Shown here one piece after another: positions 56,752 through 64,000 of a stretch of 64,000 nt of DNA; the stretch's first letter is position 1; every line of letters starts with the position of its first letter. The notes under the pieces were generated by a model. That model worked only from the letters and a program-made list of their open reading frames with translations. It was not told the DNA's origin and searched no databases. The stretch is from Pseudomonas sp. SORT22 (GTDB lineage Bacteria > Pseudomonadota > Gammaproteobacteria > Pseudomonadales > Pseudomonadaceae), in NCBI RefSeq assembly GCF_018417635.1, contig NZ_CP071007.1, positions 1,984,501-2,048,500 of the forward strand, written 5' to 3'. Made by a program: the position numbers and the translations under genes.

Positions 56752-57807
56752 ATGCAACCCGTTTTCCGCCTTGTCGCTGACGGCAAGGACATTACCGCGC
56801 TGATCAACGACCGGCTGCTGACGTTGCGCACCTCGGACAAGCCCGGCATGGAGTCGGATGAGTTCGAGCTGCGCATCGATGACCGCGATCAGGGCGTGGC
56901 GCTGCCTTCGCGGGGCGCACATATCGAGGTGTTCCTCGGCTATGCAGGTCAGCCTCTGGCCCGCTTGGGCCGCTACACCGTGGATGAGGTCGAGTTGTCC
57001 GGCCCGCCCGATTCCTTGGTCATACGCGGCAAGGCCAGCGACATGCGCGGGAGCGGCAAGACCACACGCAGTGGCAGTTGGGAAGACGTGCCGCTGCAAC
57101 AGATTGTTCGTGACGTGGCGGCACGCAACGGCTGGCAGCCGGTCTGCCCGGTGACCACCAAGGTGCCCCGCGTCGACCAGTTCAACGAGTCGGACTTCAA
57201 CTTCATCACCCGCCTGGCCAAGCAGTACGACTGCACCGCCAAGGTCGGCGACGGCAAGTTGCTGGTGTTGCCGCGACAGGCCGGGCAAAGCGCGAGCGGC
57301 AAGGCCCTGGGCACGGTCACCATCACCCGTCATGACGTCAGCCGCTACCAGTTCCGCCTGGGGGACAAGTCGACCCAGAAGGCGGTGCAAGCCAAGCACC
57401 AGGACAAGAAGAGCGGGGCGCTGAGGGTGGTCGAGCTTGGCAACGACGAGGCACCGGACGGCCTGCCGCCGGTGCATACCGATCGACATATCTACCCGAA
57501 CAAGAGCGCCGCCGAGCAAGCCGCCAAGGCCCGGTTGGCCGCGTTCAACCGCAGCACTGCCGGGGTGCGACTGGAGATGCCCGGGCGAACCGACCTGTTT
57601 GCCGAACGGATGATCAGCGCCCAGGGCTTCAAGGTCGGTCTCGACGGTGAGTACTTGGTGGACTCGGTGGAGCAGGTGTTCACCCAGTCCGGGTGGAGCA
57701 CCACGGTCGAGTGCAACGGTGGCAAGAAGGGCAAGGCCAAGGCCAAAGGCAAGAAAAAGAAACAAACCAAACCACTGAAAGTGGTCGAGCTGTCCCCATC
57801 GGCCTGA
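56752..57807 (+). CDS. Tail protein D (P2 GpD-like)
   Basis: The 351-residue baseplate hub/tail protein has the late-control D pattern: FRLVADGKDITALINDRLLT, PDSLVIRGKASDM, QFNESDFNFITRLAKQYDC and LFAERMISAQGFKVGLDGEY. The last 25 residues are very rich in Lys. It closes the P2-type tail module; lysis genes follow. Confidence 0.9.
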   Translation: MQPVFRLVADGKDITALINDRLLTLRTSDKPGMESDEFELRIDDRDQGVALPSRGAHIEVFLGYAGQPLARLGRYTVDEVELSGPPDSLVIRGKASDMRGSGKTTRSGSWEDVPLQQIVRDVAARNGWQPVCPVTTKVPRVDQFNESDFNFITRLAKQYDCTAKVGDGKLLVLPRQAGQSASGKALGTVTITRHDVSRYQFRLGDKSTQKAVQAKHQDKKSGALRVVELGNDEAPDGLPPVHTDRHIYPNKSAAEQAAKARLAAFNRSTAGVRLEMPGRTDLFAERMISAQGFKVGLDGEYLVDSVEQVFTQSGWSTTVECNGGKKGKAKAKGKKKKQTKPLKVVELSPSA

Positions 57808-57832
57808 CGTGGCCATCACTGGAGAAACATCG

Positions 57833-58384
57833 ATGTCTATCACCGCGCAGCAGCTACTGCAGATCCTCCCCAACGCCGGCAAACAAGCCGGCGTTTTTGT
57901 TCCTGGCCTCAATGCCACCATGGGCAAGTACGCCATCATCACCCGCCTGCGCATGGCCGCGTTCATTGCCCAGATTGGCCATGAGTCTGGCCAGCTGCGC
58001 TATGTCCGTGAGCTGGGTGGTGACACCTACCTGGCGAAGTACGACACCGGCAGGCTGGCCCAGCGCCTGGGCAACACGCCAGAGGCTGACGGCGACGGCC
58101 AGAAGTATCGCGGCCGTGGGCTGATTCAGGTCACCGGGCGTGCCAACTACCAGGCCTGCAGCGAAGCCCTGTTTGGCGACAGCCGATTGCTCAACACCCC
58201 GGAGCTGCTTGAGCAGCCGGTCTATGCCGCGATGTCGGCGGGCTGGTTCTGGCAGCGGTCGGGGCTCAACTCCTTGGCCGACAAGGGCGACTTCCTCGCC
58301 ATCACCAAGAAAATCAACGGCGGTACCAACGGCCTGGCGGATCGCGAAGAGCTGTATGAGCGTGCTTTGAAGGTGCTGCAGTGA
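57833..58384 (+). CDS. Endolysin, glycoside hydrolase family 19
   Basis: This 183-residue chitinase-like lysozyme cuts peptidoglycan at lysis. The GH19 features are the catalytic Glu in IGHESGQL (about residue 51), KYRGRGLIQVTGRANYQ and a KKINGGTNGLADR end. There is no signal peptide, so it depends on the holin. The start at 57833 has GGAGAAACATCG upstream. Confidence 0.92.
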   Translation: MSITAQQLLQILPNAGKQAGVFVPGLNATMGKYAIITRLRMAAFIAQIGHESGQLRYVRELGGDTYLAKYDTGRLAQRLGNTPEADGDGQKYRGRGLIQVTGRANYQACSEALFGDSRLLNTPELLEQPVYAAMSAGWFWQRSGLNSLADKGDFLAITKKINGGTNGLADREELYERALKVLQ

Positions 58385-58896
58385 AGGGCCTGAATTGGCA
58401 ACTGCTGGCCCTGGCGCTGCTGCTGGGGCTTGCCCTGGGCGGCGGTGCTACCTGGGTCTGGCAGGCAAACAGCTACGAGAAGGCGCTGGCCCTGCAGAAC
58501 ACTGACCATCAGAGGGAGCGAGAAGACGCCGTGATCGCCGCGATCGATCGGCTCGGCCAGGAACAAACTCAGCGCCGGGCGCTGGAGGATCGCCTGCAGG
58601 CGAGTGATCAAACCCATTACCAGGAACTGCTCGATGCCCAACACACTCAAGCTCGCTTGCGTGACCGCCTTGCTACTGCTGATCTGCGGTTGTCAGTCCT
58701 ACTCGACGCCACCGCCCAGGGTGGTGACTGTGGGGTGCCAGCCACCGCCAGCGGCGCCGGCATGGTTCATGGAGCCATTCGAGCCAACCTTGACCCAAGA
58801 CATGCTCAACGAATTATCAGCATCACCGACCGAGGCGACAAAGGATTGATCGCCCTCAAGGCCTGTCAGGCCTACGTGCGCGCTATCACGCGCTGA
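58381..58896 (+). CDS. Inner-membrane spanin (Rz-like)
   Basis: The 171-residue product has one N-terminal membrane segment (residues about 7-26) and a long coiled-coil (about 30-100), the make-up of i-spanins that help disrupt the outer membrane. It starts with GTG overlapping the endolysin stop and contains the Rz1-like gene in another frame. Confidence 0.85.
   Translation: MKGLNWQLLALALLLGLALGGGATWVWQANSYEKALALQNTDHQREREDAVIAAIDRLGQEQTQRRALEDRLQASDQTHYQELLDAQHTQARLRDRLATADLRLSVLLDATAQGGDCGVPATASGAGMVHGAIRANLDPRHAQRIISITDRGDKGLIALKACQAYVRAITR
58634..58849 (+). CDS. Outer-membrane spanin lipoprotein (Rz1-like), nested in Rz
   Basis: The 71-residue precursor has a lipoprotein signal with lipobox LICGC (about residues 16-20) and a short Pro-rich mature part (TPPPRVV, QPPPAAPAWF). 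It lies wholly inside the Rz gene in the +1 frame, the usual arrangement for embedded spanin pairs. Confidence 0.85.
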   Translation: MPNTLKLACVTALLLLICGCQSYSTPPPRVVTVGCQPPPAAPAWFMEPFEPTLTQDMLNELSASPTEATKD

Positions 58897-59018
58897 AGTG
58901 AAAAGGAGCGGGCCAGGAGGATGCGTCAACATCCAGCTGGCCCACCGAACCCGCAGACCCTTCCTGCAAGTCCAGCCGAGGCTCCTGCTCCGTGCACAAA
59001 GCGCGGCGAGCCTAACAC

Positions 59019-59034
59019 CTGTTTATCCATACAG
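59019..59034. promoter_or_regulatory. LexA box upstream of the dam-type gene
   Basis: CTGTTTATCCATACAG fits CTGT-N8-ACAG. It lies 17 bases before the methylase start, so induction by DNA damage is expected. Confidence 0.8.
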
Positions 59035-59051
59035 TAAAGACTTGCTATCAA

Positions 59052-59846
59052 ATGACGACTCCTATCATTCCCTGGATGGGCGGCAAACGCCGCCTAGCCG
59101 ACCGCCTTATCCCACTCTTTCCCCCTCACGAATGCTACGTCGAGGTCTTCGCCGGTGGTGCTGCGCTGTTCTTCATGCGCCCGCAGCCCGCCCCGGTGGA
59201 GGTGCTCAACGACCTTAACGGCGACCTGGTGACGCTCTACCGGGTGGTGCAGAACCACCTGGAAGAGTTCGTCCGCCAGTTCAAATGGGCCCTCAGCTCG
59301 CGTCAGATTTTCGAATGGCAGAAGATGACCCGACCCGAAACCCTCACTGATATCCAGCGTGCAGCCCGGTTCTTCTACCTGCAGCAGCATGCCTTTGGCG
59401 GCAAGGTCACGGGCCAGACATTCGGTACCGCGACAACCGGTCCGGCCATCAACCTGCTGCGCATCGAAGAGAACCTGTCGGCCGCGTGGCAGCGGCTGGC
59501 CGGAACCTACGTGGAGAACCTCTCCTGGCTGGAATGCGCCGAGCGCTACGATCGAGCCCACACCTTCCACTACATGGATCCGCCGTACTGGCAGACTGCC
59601 GGTTACGGAGTCGACTTTCCTTTCGACAACTACGAGCGGATGGCTGAGTTCATGCGGTGCTGCAAGGGCAAGGTCATGGTCAGCATCAATGACCACCCGG
59701 ACATCCGACGTGCGTTCGAGGGCTTTCACTTCGAAACGCTGGATATCCGGTACACCACGGCCAACCAGCGGCAAGGCAAAGCCGAGGTGACCGGTGAACT
59801 GGTAATCATGAATTGGATGCCCTCTGCACTTGGCGGCCTGTTCTAA
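59052..59846 (+). CDS. Dam-type DNA adenine methyltransferase (D12 class)
   Basis: The 264-residue protein methylates adenine N6 in DNA. It has the N-terminal IPWMGGKRRLADRLIPLF, the SAM motif VEVFAGGAALFF (about residues 33-44), the LNDLNGDLV segment and the catalytic DPPYW (about 177-181). The recognition site cannot be read from the sequence. It has its own LexA box. Downstream is a gene-poor region with phased repeats, then a convergent operon. Confidence 0.9.
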   Translation: MTTPIIPWMGGKRRLADRLIPLFPPHECYVEVFAGGAALFFMRPQPAPVEVLNDLNGDLVTLYRVVQNHLEEFVRQFKWALSSRQIFEWQKMTRPETLTDIQRAARFFYLQQHAFGGKVTGQTFGTATTGPAINLLRIEENLSAAWQRLAGTYVENLSWLECAERYDRAHTFHYMDPPYWQTAGYGVDFPFDNYERMAEFMRCCKGKVMVSINDHPDIRRAFEGFHFETLDIRYTTANQRQGKAEVTGELVIMNWMPSALGGLF

Positions 59847-60114
59847 CCAATCACCATCATCCGGATCAATCGGATGAGTTCGATTGCCAAGATCAAAATG
59901 AGTTGAAAGGTCATATAATTCTCCGGGATGAGTTTGGCCGTCCGGCGCGTTATTGGGCGTCGGCTATGGTTTTCTTTAAATGGCTTGGCGATTAAATATA
60001 AGTTTGGGTCGGGCTGTCAATGCTCTTCAGGAAACTTTCTGAATGCGGTCCGCTAAGCCGCAGCCCGCCGTTGTCAAGGGGTGGCGTCAGGGGAAGTATC
60101 TAGTCTTCTTAAGT
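59847..60114. other. Gene-poor region after the dam-type gene
   Basis: No convincing gene. A frame ending at 59995 (HIILRDEFGRPARYWASAMV, then FFKWLGD) looks protein-like at its end but has no good start and may be the remnant of a lost gene. The stretch becomes AT-rich towards the repeats that follow. Confidence 0.4.
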
Positions 60115-60143
60115 TAAGTAGGCTGGTTGGCCTAAGTAGGCTG
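60115..60143. repeat. TAAGTAGGCTG direct repeat
   Basis: The 11-base word TAAGTAGGCTG occurs at 60115-60125 and 60133-60143, 18 bases apart, just left of the phased TATC array. Confidence 0.7.
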
Positions 60144-60171
60144 TGTAGGTTTCTTGATTTAAAAATTCTCT

Positions 60172-60277
60172 GGATATCTTCTGATATCAATTGTTATTAC
60201 TAAATATCGTTAGGTATCTAGAGGGTATCTATTAAGTATCCAAAGGTTATTTTTTAGATGTCCTTTGGATATCCATG
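60172..60277. repeat. Helically phased array of ten TATC units
   Basis: Ten consecutive 10- or 11-base units have TATC or one-base variants at the same place: positions 60175, 60185, 60195 (TATT), 60205, 60215, 60226, 60237, 60248 (TATT), 60259 (TGTC) and 60270. Spacings are 10,10,10,10,11,11,11,11,11, the period of the DNA helix. Examples of units are GGATATCTTC, TGATATCAAT, AGGTATCTAGA and GGGTATCTATT. The last part also forms a hairpin, TATCCAAAGG / CCTTTGGATA. It lies between two convergent genes and has no coding frame. A protein binding one face of the DNA is the simplest reading. Confidence 0.7.
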
Positions 60278-60302
60278 GTGGAGGTGAGCTTGAGTTTATG
60301 TG

Positions 60303-60986
60303 TCAGCGGCTATTCTCGACCTGCGGGGTAATCAAGTCTGTACCTTGGTTTCGAACGTTTCCTACGGAGACGCCAACCCGAAACCACTCGAATGCCTCTG
60401 AGGGCTCGCCTAGATTCAGGGCCATTTGCTCTGCCTGTTCTTTGGATGTAGTCGGAGCAAGCCACTCCCTGGCCAGATCCGGTGCTAGGACTACAGGACG
60501 GCGGTCGTGTACGTCGACCATACCGCCGACGCTATCGGCAGTGATGATCACGAAGCCATCATGCTCATTTGGCTCGGCACTGAACTGGCCAATACCTGCG
60601 CACAGGGAAGGGCGGCCATCCTTTCTTCTTATCAGGTATGGCTGCTTTTTGGGGCTACCTTCATCGACCCACTCGAACCAGTTGTCGATCGGCACAATTG
60701 CGCGGTGCGGCCAGATCGGTCGGAAGAAGGGGCCGTGGGCTACCTTCTCCACCCGAGCATTGATCGGAGCTGCGCGATCCTTTGCCCAGTGCGGGCGCCA
60801 ACCCCAGCGCACCAGGTCGGCATGAAGCACACCATCATCCAGCCGCAGCAAAGCAACGCGGGTGGTTGGGGCAACATTGTATCGACCGAGTGGCTGCTCG
60901 CCGACGGAGTTGGCCAGCGGGTTGCTCATGCTCAAGGCGTCTACGAAGTCATGAATGCCACGGTACTGGCTCAGTCTTCCGCACAT
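60303..60986 (-). CDS. SRAP-domain protein (YedK/HMCES family)
   Basis: SRAP proteins crosslink to abasic sites in single-stranded DNA and protect them. The 227-residue protein has the catalytic Cys2 (MCGRLSQY), NARVE (Asn near 77), the WFEW Glu (about 105) and the VHDRRPV His (about 160). It is the last gene of a leftward operon that begins behind a LexA box, which agrees with its SOS association. Confidence 0.9.
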   Translation of the reverse strand: MCGRLSQYRGIHDFVDALSMSNPLANSVGEQPLGRYNVAPTTRVALLRLDDGVLHADLVRWGWRPHWAKDRAAPINARVEKVAHGPFFRPIWPHRAIVPIDNWFEWVDEGSPKKQPYLIRRKDGRPSLCAGIGQFSAEPNEHDGFVIITADSVGGMVDVHDRRPVVLAPDLAREWLAPTTSKEQAEQMALNLGEPSEAFEWFRVGVSVGNVRNQGTDLITPQVENSR

Positions 60987-61699
60987 CCCGGCTCTCCTAG
61001 GTTATCCGCAACAAATCCCTGCGCATGGCAGGTCTCACAATCTTCGCGCTGAGCGAACGAATCACAGCACGCCGGACAACATTCAAACGGCGAGTACCTC
61101 AACCGGTCCCGCAATAGGCGGTACCACGTCCACTCTTTCTTCTCAAACGCTTCCTGCGCCAAATCAATCAGTACCCGGTATGCATCAGGATCATCGACAC
61201 CCTGCAGCATCCTGCCTTCAATCATCCTCGCGGTCTCAACTAGGCGGTAGACCCCGCCTTCGGCACCAACCAGCTGCAGTCCCTGGATCACCCCCAGCTC
61301 ACCTGAGGTGCGCAGCACGACTCGAATGCGATCCGGCTCCTGGATCACCATGCCGTCGCAGCTGAATGCCTTCGTTCGGTTCTCCTTATAGTAGTTGCCC
61401 TGGCGGATGCAGCCGATTCGACGATGCCCACCCACCGGCACAACGTTGTAGCTTGATGCTCTGCAGTACAGATCATGGGCGAACTGCTCCTCCAGAGCAG
61501 CGCTGTAGGCTGCTTGGGCTTGCTCGGATAAGTCGTGCACTTCCAGTGGGTCGAACAGCTCGAGAGCCTGCAGATCCGCGGTGGCTATACGCATGACCTG
61601 CAAGTAGACCTCGGGGTTGCTCAGCCTGAGGTGCTCATTGCGCAGCGATCCGTTCCAGCGAGCCAGGGCTTCTGGCTTGCTCGGTGGCTTCTTGTTCAC
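60971..61699 (-). CDS. Hypothetical phage protein with C-terminal zinc-ribbon
   Basis: The 242-residue product has no named family that I recognise. The N-terminal part is helical, the centre contains RRIGCIRQGNYYKENRTKAF, and the last 50 residues hold CCPACC and CETCHAQGF, a likely zinc-ribbon. It overlaps the SRAP gene by 16 bases and is second in the LexA-controlled operon. Confidence 0.7.
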   Translation of the reverse strand: MNKKPPSKPEALARWNGSLRNEHLRLSNPEVYLQVMRIATADLQALELFDPLEVHDLSEQAQAAYSAALEEQFAHDLYCRASSYNVVPVGGHRRIGCIRQGNYYKENRTKAFSCDGMVIQEPDRIRVVLRTSGELGVIQGLQLVGAEGGVYRLVETARMIEGRMLQGVDDPDAYRVLIDLAQEAFEKKEWTWYRLLRDRLRYSPFECCPACCDSFAQREDCETCHAQGFVADNLGEPGCAED

Positions 61700-61723
61700 T
61701 GGGTGATTGCCCCTGGGTGAAGA

Positions 61724-62089
61724 TCATTCGATCAAATGAAAGTCATCCCTGGTCCTGGGGCACGGTGTAGCGCCCCTTAAATTATCTCCCTTCATTGGTT
61801 GGTGCCCTGGCAGGAAGAACAATCCTTCTGCCTCCAAGGCGTAGGCGAGGGCCTGCATCGTGACGCGGCGCAGCTCGGCCCCGTTCTCCAGACGCCTAAT
61901 CGCTCCAGGTGATACGCCCGAACGGAATGCCAAAGCTTCAATGCTCCAGCCAAGCATCGTGCGCGCCTCGGCGCAGTGGGTACCACGAAAGCCAAGTGGC
62001 AGGTTCTCCATAAGCCATTCCATGGTTAGTTTCTGTGTTTCATCCAGAGCCAATCGAATAGGTTGAATGTCGTCTTCGTCTGTAGGCAT
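61724..62089 (-). CDS. XRE-type helix-turn-helix regulator
   Basis: The 121-residue protein has a helix-turn-helix of the XRE type in its centre (EARTMLGWSIEALAFRSGVS then PGAIRRLENG, about residues 41-70) and a LEAEGLFFLPGHQ end typical of small XRE regulators. It is the first gene behind the LexA box at 62106-62121 and probably controls the operon or other phage genes. Confidence 0.82.
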   Translation of the reverse strand: MPTDEDDIQPIRLALDETQKLTMEWLMENLPLGFRGTHCAEARTMLGWSIEALAFRSGVSPGAIRRLENGAELRRVTMQALAYALEAEGLFFLPGHQPMKGDNLRGATPCPRTRDDFHLIE

Positions 62090-62105
62090 TGGTGCTCTCG
62101 CGTTG

Positions 62106-62121
62106 CTGTATGTTTATACAG
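62106..62121. promoter_or_regulatory. LexA box upstream of the XRE/SRAP operon
   Basis: CTGTATGTTTATACAG fits CTGT-N8-ACAG very well. It ends 17 bases from the XRE start, the same distance as the box in front of the dam-type gene. Confidence 0.85.
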
Positions 62122-62564
62122 TGTAAGCTCTGGCGATAGTCCACGCAAAAAATGGCAGGCGCTGCTACATCGAGGCGTGTACGCGGGTGTTGGGGCGTGC
62201 TTTCTTAGGGGGGGATTTAGGGCAAAAACTAGGTCCGCATCTAGGATGCTGCAGCCCGATAGAATGCGTCCTGGGTCCAGCAAATGCGAGCCAATAGTGG
62301 ACTGCGCTCCGCTGTAGGCAGGTTCAAATCCTATCTGCGTTCCTCGCTAAGCATCTGCTATTGGTCAAATGCGGTCGCGGACTCCCCAGTGGCCAAACGG
62401 TAGCCTATCCTTGCAGTGATCGACAAAAGGGCTTGGAGCTTATGTCGTGAGCATCGGAAGACTCGACAACGACATACTGAGCGCCAAGTGTTTATGTGAC
62501 AAGCTCTGGCGTTTAGACGTAACAGGCATGTTGTATAACTGTAATCATAAGTAAAGGATAAATA
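62122..62564. other. Non-coding region with tRNA-like fragment
   Basis: No gene is seen. At 62283-62341 a 59-base stretch has a T-loop-like GGTTCAAATCC and ends that could pair imperfectly (AATGCGA with CTGCGTT), without a D-arm or CCA. A second stretch near 62380 (CCAGTGGCCAAACGGTAGCC) looks like a D-arm. These may be remnants of phage tRNA genes or old att sites. Confidence 0.35.
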
Positions 62565-63224
62565 TTGAGAGAGTTAAGATTTGCCCTCATGGCGTTTATT
62601 GCTGTATCGGTGGCTGCTGCAATGACGTATCTGTTTGCAATGTATGCAGTCGGAAATATAAGTATCAGCCAAAATAATCAAGACTGGGGTGGTTTTGGCT
62701 CGTATATTGGTGGGGTTGTAGCTCCTGTGGCGTCGCTTCTAGCAGGGTACTTGGTATATAAAAGCTTCGCTTCAAGTGCGTATCAGCAAAAATTGTTGTT
62801 GGCGCGCGAGTCGATTTCAAGATTGGATTTGGTAGTTGAGAAAAAGCTAGAGATGCCATTCAATAATGTCGGCTTGGGCGCAGAGTACTATGGTCAACCG
62901 CTTAGGCTCGTTCTCTATGCGCTGTCAAATAATGAAATTGCTACAACCGAAGCCGTGAATAAGGCGATATTAGCATTACTGCACAATATGGCAATAATGA
63001 CTACATCCATAAGGTACTATATTGATCTTTTAGGTGCCCATCCTTCTGATGAGAGAGACAACCACTGGCTAGGTCAATTAGAAAAAAGTTACTGGATTGA
63101 AAAATATTCAACCATCTGCTCGCGCATGGTGCGAATTGTTGGTCAAAGTGCGTTTGAAGAAAAGTTAAGCTCGGAGGAACTTCGGAGCTTTAAATTGGTG
63201 CTAGGCGGCGAACGTGGCTTCTAG
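62565..63224 (+). CDS. AT-rich membrane protein, possible AbiC-like abortive-infection protein
   Basis: The 219-residue product has two N-terminal membrane segments (about residues 8-30 and 48-67) with WGGFGSYIGGVVAPVASLLA between and in the second, a pattern seen in putative phage abortive-infection (putAbiC-type) proteins. The rest is helical and cytoplasmic. A TTG start at 62565 has AAAGGA at good spacing; an ATG lies at 62589. GC is far lower than in the phage core, a sign of acquired cargo. A strong terminator follows. Confidence 0.55.
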   Translation: MRELRFALMAFIAVSVAAAMTYLFAMYAVGNISISQNNQDWGGFGSYIGGVVAPVASLLAGYLVYKSFASSAYQQKLLLARESISRLDLVVEKKLEMPFNNVGLGAEYYGQPLRLVLYALSNNEIATTEAVNKAILALLHNMAIMTTSIRYYIDLLGAHPSDERDNHWLGQLEKSYWIEKYSTICSRMVRIVGQSAFEEKLSSEELRSFKLVLGGERGF

Positions 63225-63328
63225 TCATATGCTCAAGTCGTTCGGTTTCGCGTTTAGTAGGGGGTTGAGTAATTAGTATGCTACTCTAAAATTTAATGTA
63301 AAGTACCATGGCTTAGAGGTTTCGTTTG

Positions 63329-63371
63329 AGCCCCTCGAGTCCGCCTACTTTGCGGGGCGAGGGGCTTTCTG
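63329..63371. terminator. Terminator between the membrane protein gene and the nuclease gene
   Basis: AGCCCCTCG (63329-63337) pairs with CGAGGGGCT (63358-63366); an inner GTCCGC / GCGGGG extends it. TTTCT follows. It can serve both convergent genes. Confidence 0.75.
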
Positions 63372-63407
63372 CTGAGATCACACTGAGCTATATGCAGTTA
63401 GCTTAAA

Positions 63408-63998
63408 TTATGGGTATGAGCCATTCTTGATTAGATTTTTTGCCGCGGTTGTTAATAGTTCTGCCCTGGCATTGATGAAGTCTACATAAGACCTATCTCC
63501 GTCGTGAAATCCTTCTGGGATCAGCGCGGCTTTGAATACATTGGCTTTGATTAGCTCATTGATCTCGCTGAAATAGATGTCCGGGGCTTTATCGGATATG
63601 GTCCGATTGTCTGAGGAGTTCAGAAGGCAGATGTTCGCAATGATGTTTGATTCGTGAAAGCCAATGCCCTGGCCAAGCAAGTAAGATTTAGGGTAAATGT
63701 GATGGAATTCCCTTGAGTTGTAGGACGCTAACGTCGTGCCCAGCTCGATGTTTTGACCATTAAGGAAGCTCTTAGGCTGCAGCTGTGCCAGTAAGCAAAT
63801 AGTGGTCTTGGCAGCAGTTGTGTTAATGCGCCATGATTTTTTGAACAAATTGCTTTCGATTTTGTCGTCTAAGTCGTCGAAAGGGCCTTCGCCTTGAGAA
63901 AGTCTTTCCATTTTCTCAATATCTGCCAAGACCTGCTTGTTAGTGCCGGCCTTGTACCTTTGCGTGAACGCACAATGCCAGAACCACTTTTTGAGGCC
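63408..63998 (-). CDS. GmrSD-like (DUF262/DUF1524) nuclease, C-terminal part only
   Basis: The frame is open to the right window edge, so the N-terminal part with the DUF262 domain is missing. The visible 196 residues contain LKKWFWHCAFTQRYK, the DUF1524 HNH motif FHHIYPKSYL and SNIIANICLLNSSDNRTIS, as in the D half of GmrSD type IV restriction enzymes, which cut modified phage DNA. The TTG-started shorter frame (63929) is not the true start. AT-rich like its neighbour; a defence gene is likely. Confidence 0.75.
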   Translation of the reverse strand, partial: GLKKWFWHCAFTQRYKAGTNKQVLADIEKMERLSQGEGPFDDLDDKIESNLFKKSWRINTTAAKTTICLLAQLQPKSFLNGQNIELGTTLASYNSREFHHIYPKSYLLGQGIGFHESNIIANICLLNSSDNRTISDKAPDIYFSEINELIKANVFKAALIPEGFHDGDRSYVDFINARAELLTTAAKNLIKNGSYP

Positions 63999-64000
63999 AA

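Larger units (their letters stand above)
23650..64000. mobile_element. Prophage integrated at dusA (left end inside window, right end outside)
   Basis: From the dusA 5' end to the right edge, genes are phage-type: integrase, leftward early genes, repressor/Cro/CII switch, primase-helicase, lambda-type head, P2-type contractile tail, lysis genes, then accessory genes. No second copy of the dusA 5' sequence (attR) was found before 64000, and no host gene reappears. The element is therefore over 40 kb and incomplete here. All structural genes look intact, so the prophage may be functional. Confidence 0.93.

Noticed and set aside
58910..58943. Stem-loop GGGCCAG / CTGGCCC after the spanin genes as terminator
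   Set aside because: A good hairpin with inner stem GGATG / CATCC is present, but no T tract follows, so the terminator call was not kept.
58919..59037. Short frame between the spanin genes and dam
   Set aside because: The ATG is directly behind AGGAGG with no spacing, the 38-codon product is Pro/Ala-rich, and the end runs into the LexA box.
60172..60277. TATC array as a CRISPR
   Set aside because: Units are 10-11 bp without spacers; no cas genes are near.
60265..60825. Plus-strand frame opposite the SRAP gene
   Set aside because: The SRAP protein has Cys2 and the other active-site residues; the plus-strand frame starts inside the TATC array and has no recognisable domain.
63400..64000. 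Right attachment site (attR)
   Set aside because: No copy of the dusA 5' sequence was found; the prophage continues beyond the window.

Overview
The window is a Pseudomonas chromosome segment, most likely of the P. putida group. Evidence is the high GC content, the long GAPDH form, the sthA / lolCDE / queF / mlaA / rssB-rssC / tal / dusA gene set and the Pseudomonas-type REP repeats. I recall this order from P. putida but could not check it. Positions 1-23650 are host genes; from about 23650 to the right edge is a temperate prophage whose right end is not reached.

Host part. In order: a 5'-truncated gap gene, an ApbE lipoprotein, soluble transhydrogenase (sthA), a glycerophosphodiesterase, a PilZ protein, the LolCDE lipoprotein-sorting ABC transporter, a CopRS-like two-component system divergent from a periplasmic cupredoxin with a CopR-type box between them, queF, a DUF4404 protein, a HAD-fold protein without its catalytic aspartates, mlaA, a second PilZ protein, and the rssB-rssC stress-signalling pair. 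Then comes a three-gene cluster with AT-richer flanks (AurF-type diiron oxygenase, ferredoxin-type reductase, class I amidotransferase), followed by a PhoD-like phosphatase, transaldolase and dusA.

Prophage. The tyrosine integrase gene lies beside the 5' end of dusA, a known integration target. Leftward genes encode PrtN-like activators, an Ead-like protein, a cytosine-C5 methyltransferase and small proteins. The immunity region is lambda-like: a cleavable S24 repressor, Cro, CII, promoters PL and PR, and five matching 14-bp operators. Rightward genes give CII, a TraR/DksA zinc finger and a primase-helicase followed by an iteron-like, origin-like region. A Q-like gene and tandem terminators come next, then holin, a lambda-type packaging and head module (Nu1, A, W, B, C/Nu3, D, E), a P2-type contractile tail module (V, W, J, I, fibre, FI, FII, E/E', T, U, X, D), and lysis genes (GH19 endolysin, Rz/Rz1).

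Right of the lysis genes is an accessory zone. A dam-type methylase and a convergent XRE / unknown / SRAP operon each have a LexA box directly upstream. Between them lies a helically phased array of ten TATC-centred units. Beyond this are an AT-rich two-TM membrane protein and the C-terminal part of a GmrSD-like (DUF262/DUF1524) nuclease, both plausible anti-phage cargo.

Most unusual observations: (1) hairpins with unrelated stems but the same 17-nt loop between cro and cII, with related loops near PL and in the leftward operon; (2) the phased TATC array inside the SOS-controlled block; (3) iteron-like TGTTGGGT repeats beside the primase-helicase gene; (4) the small AurF cluster.
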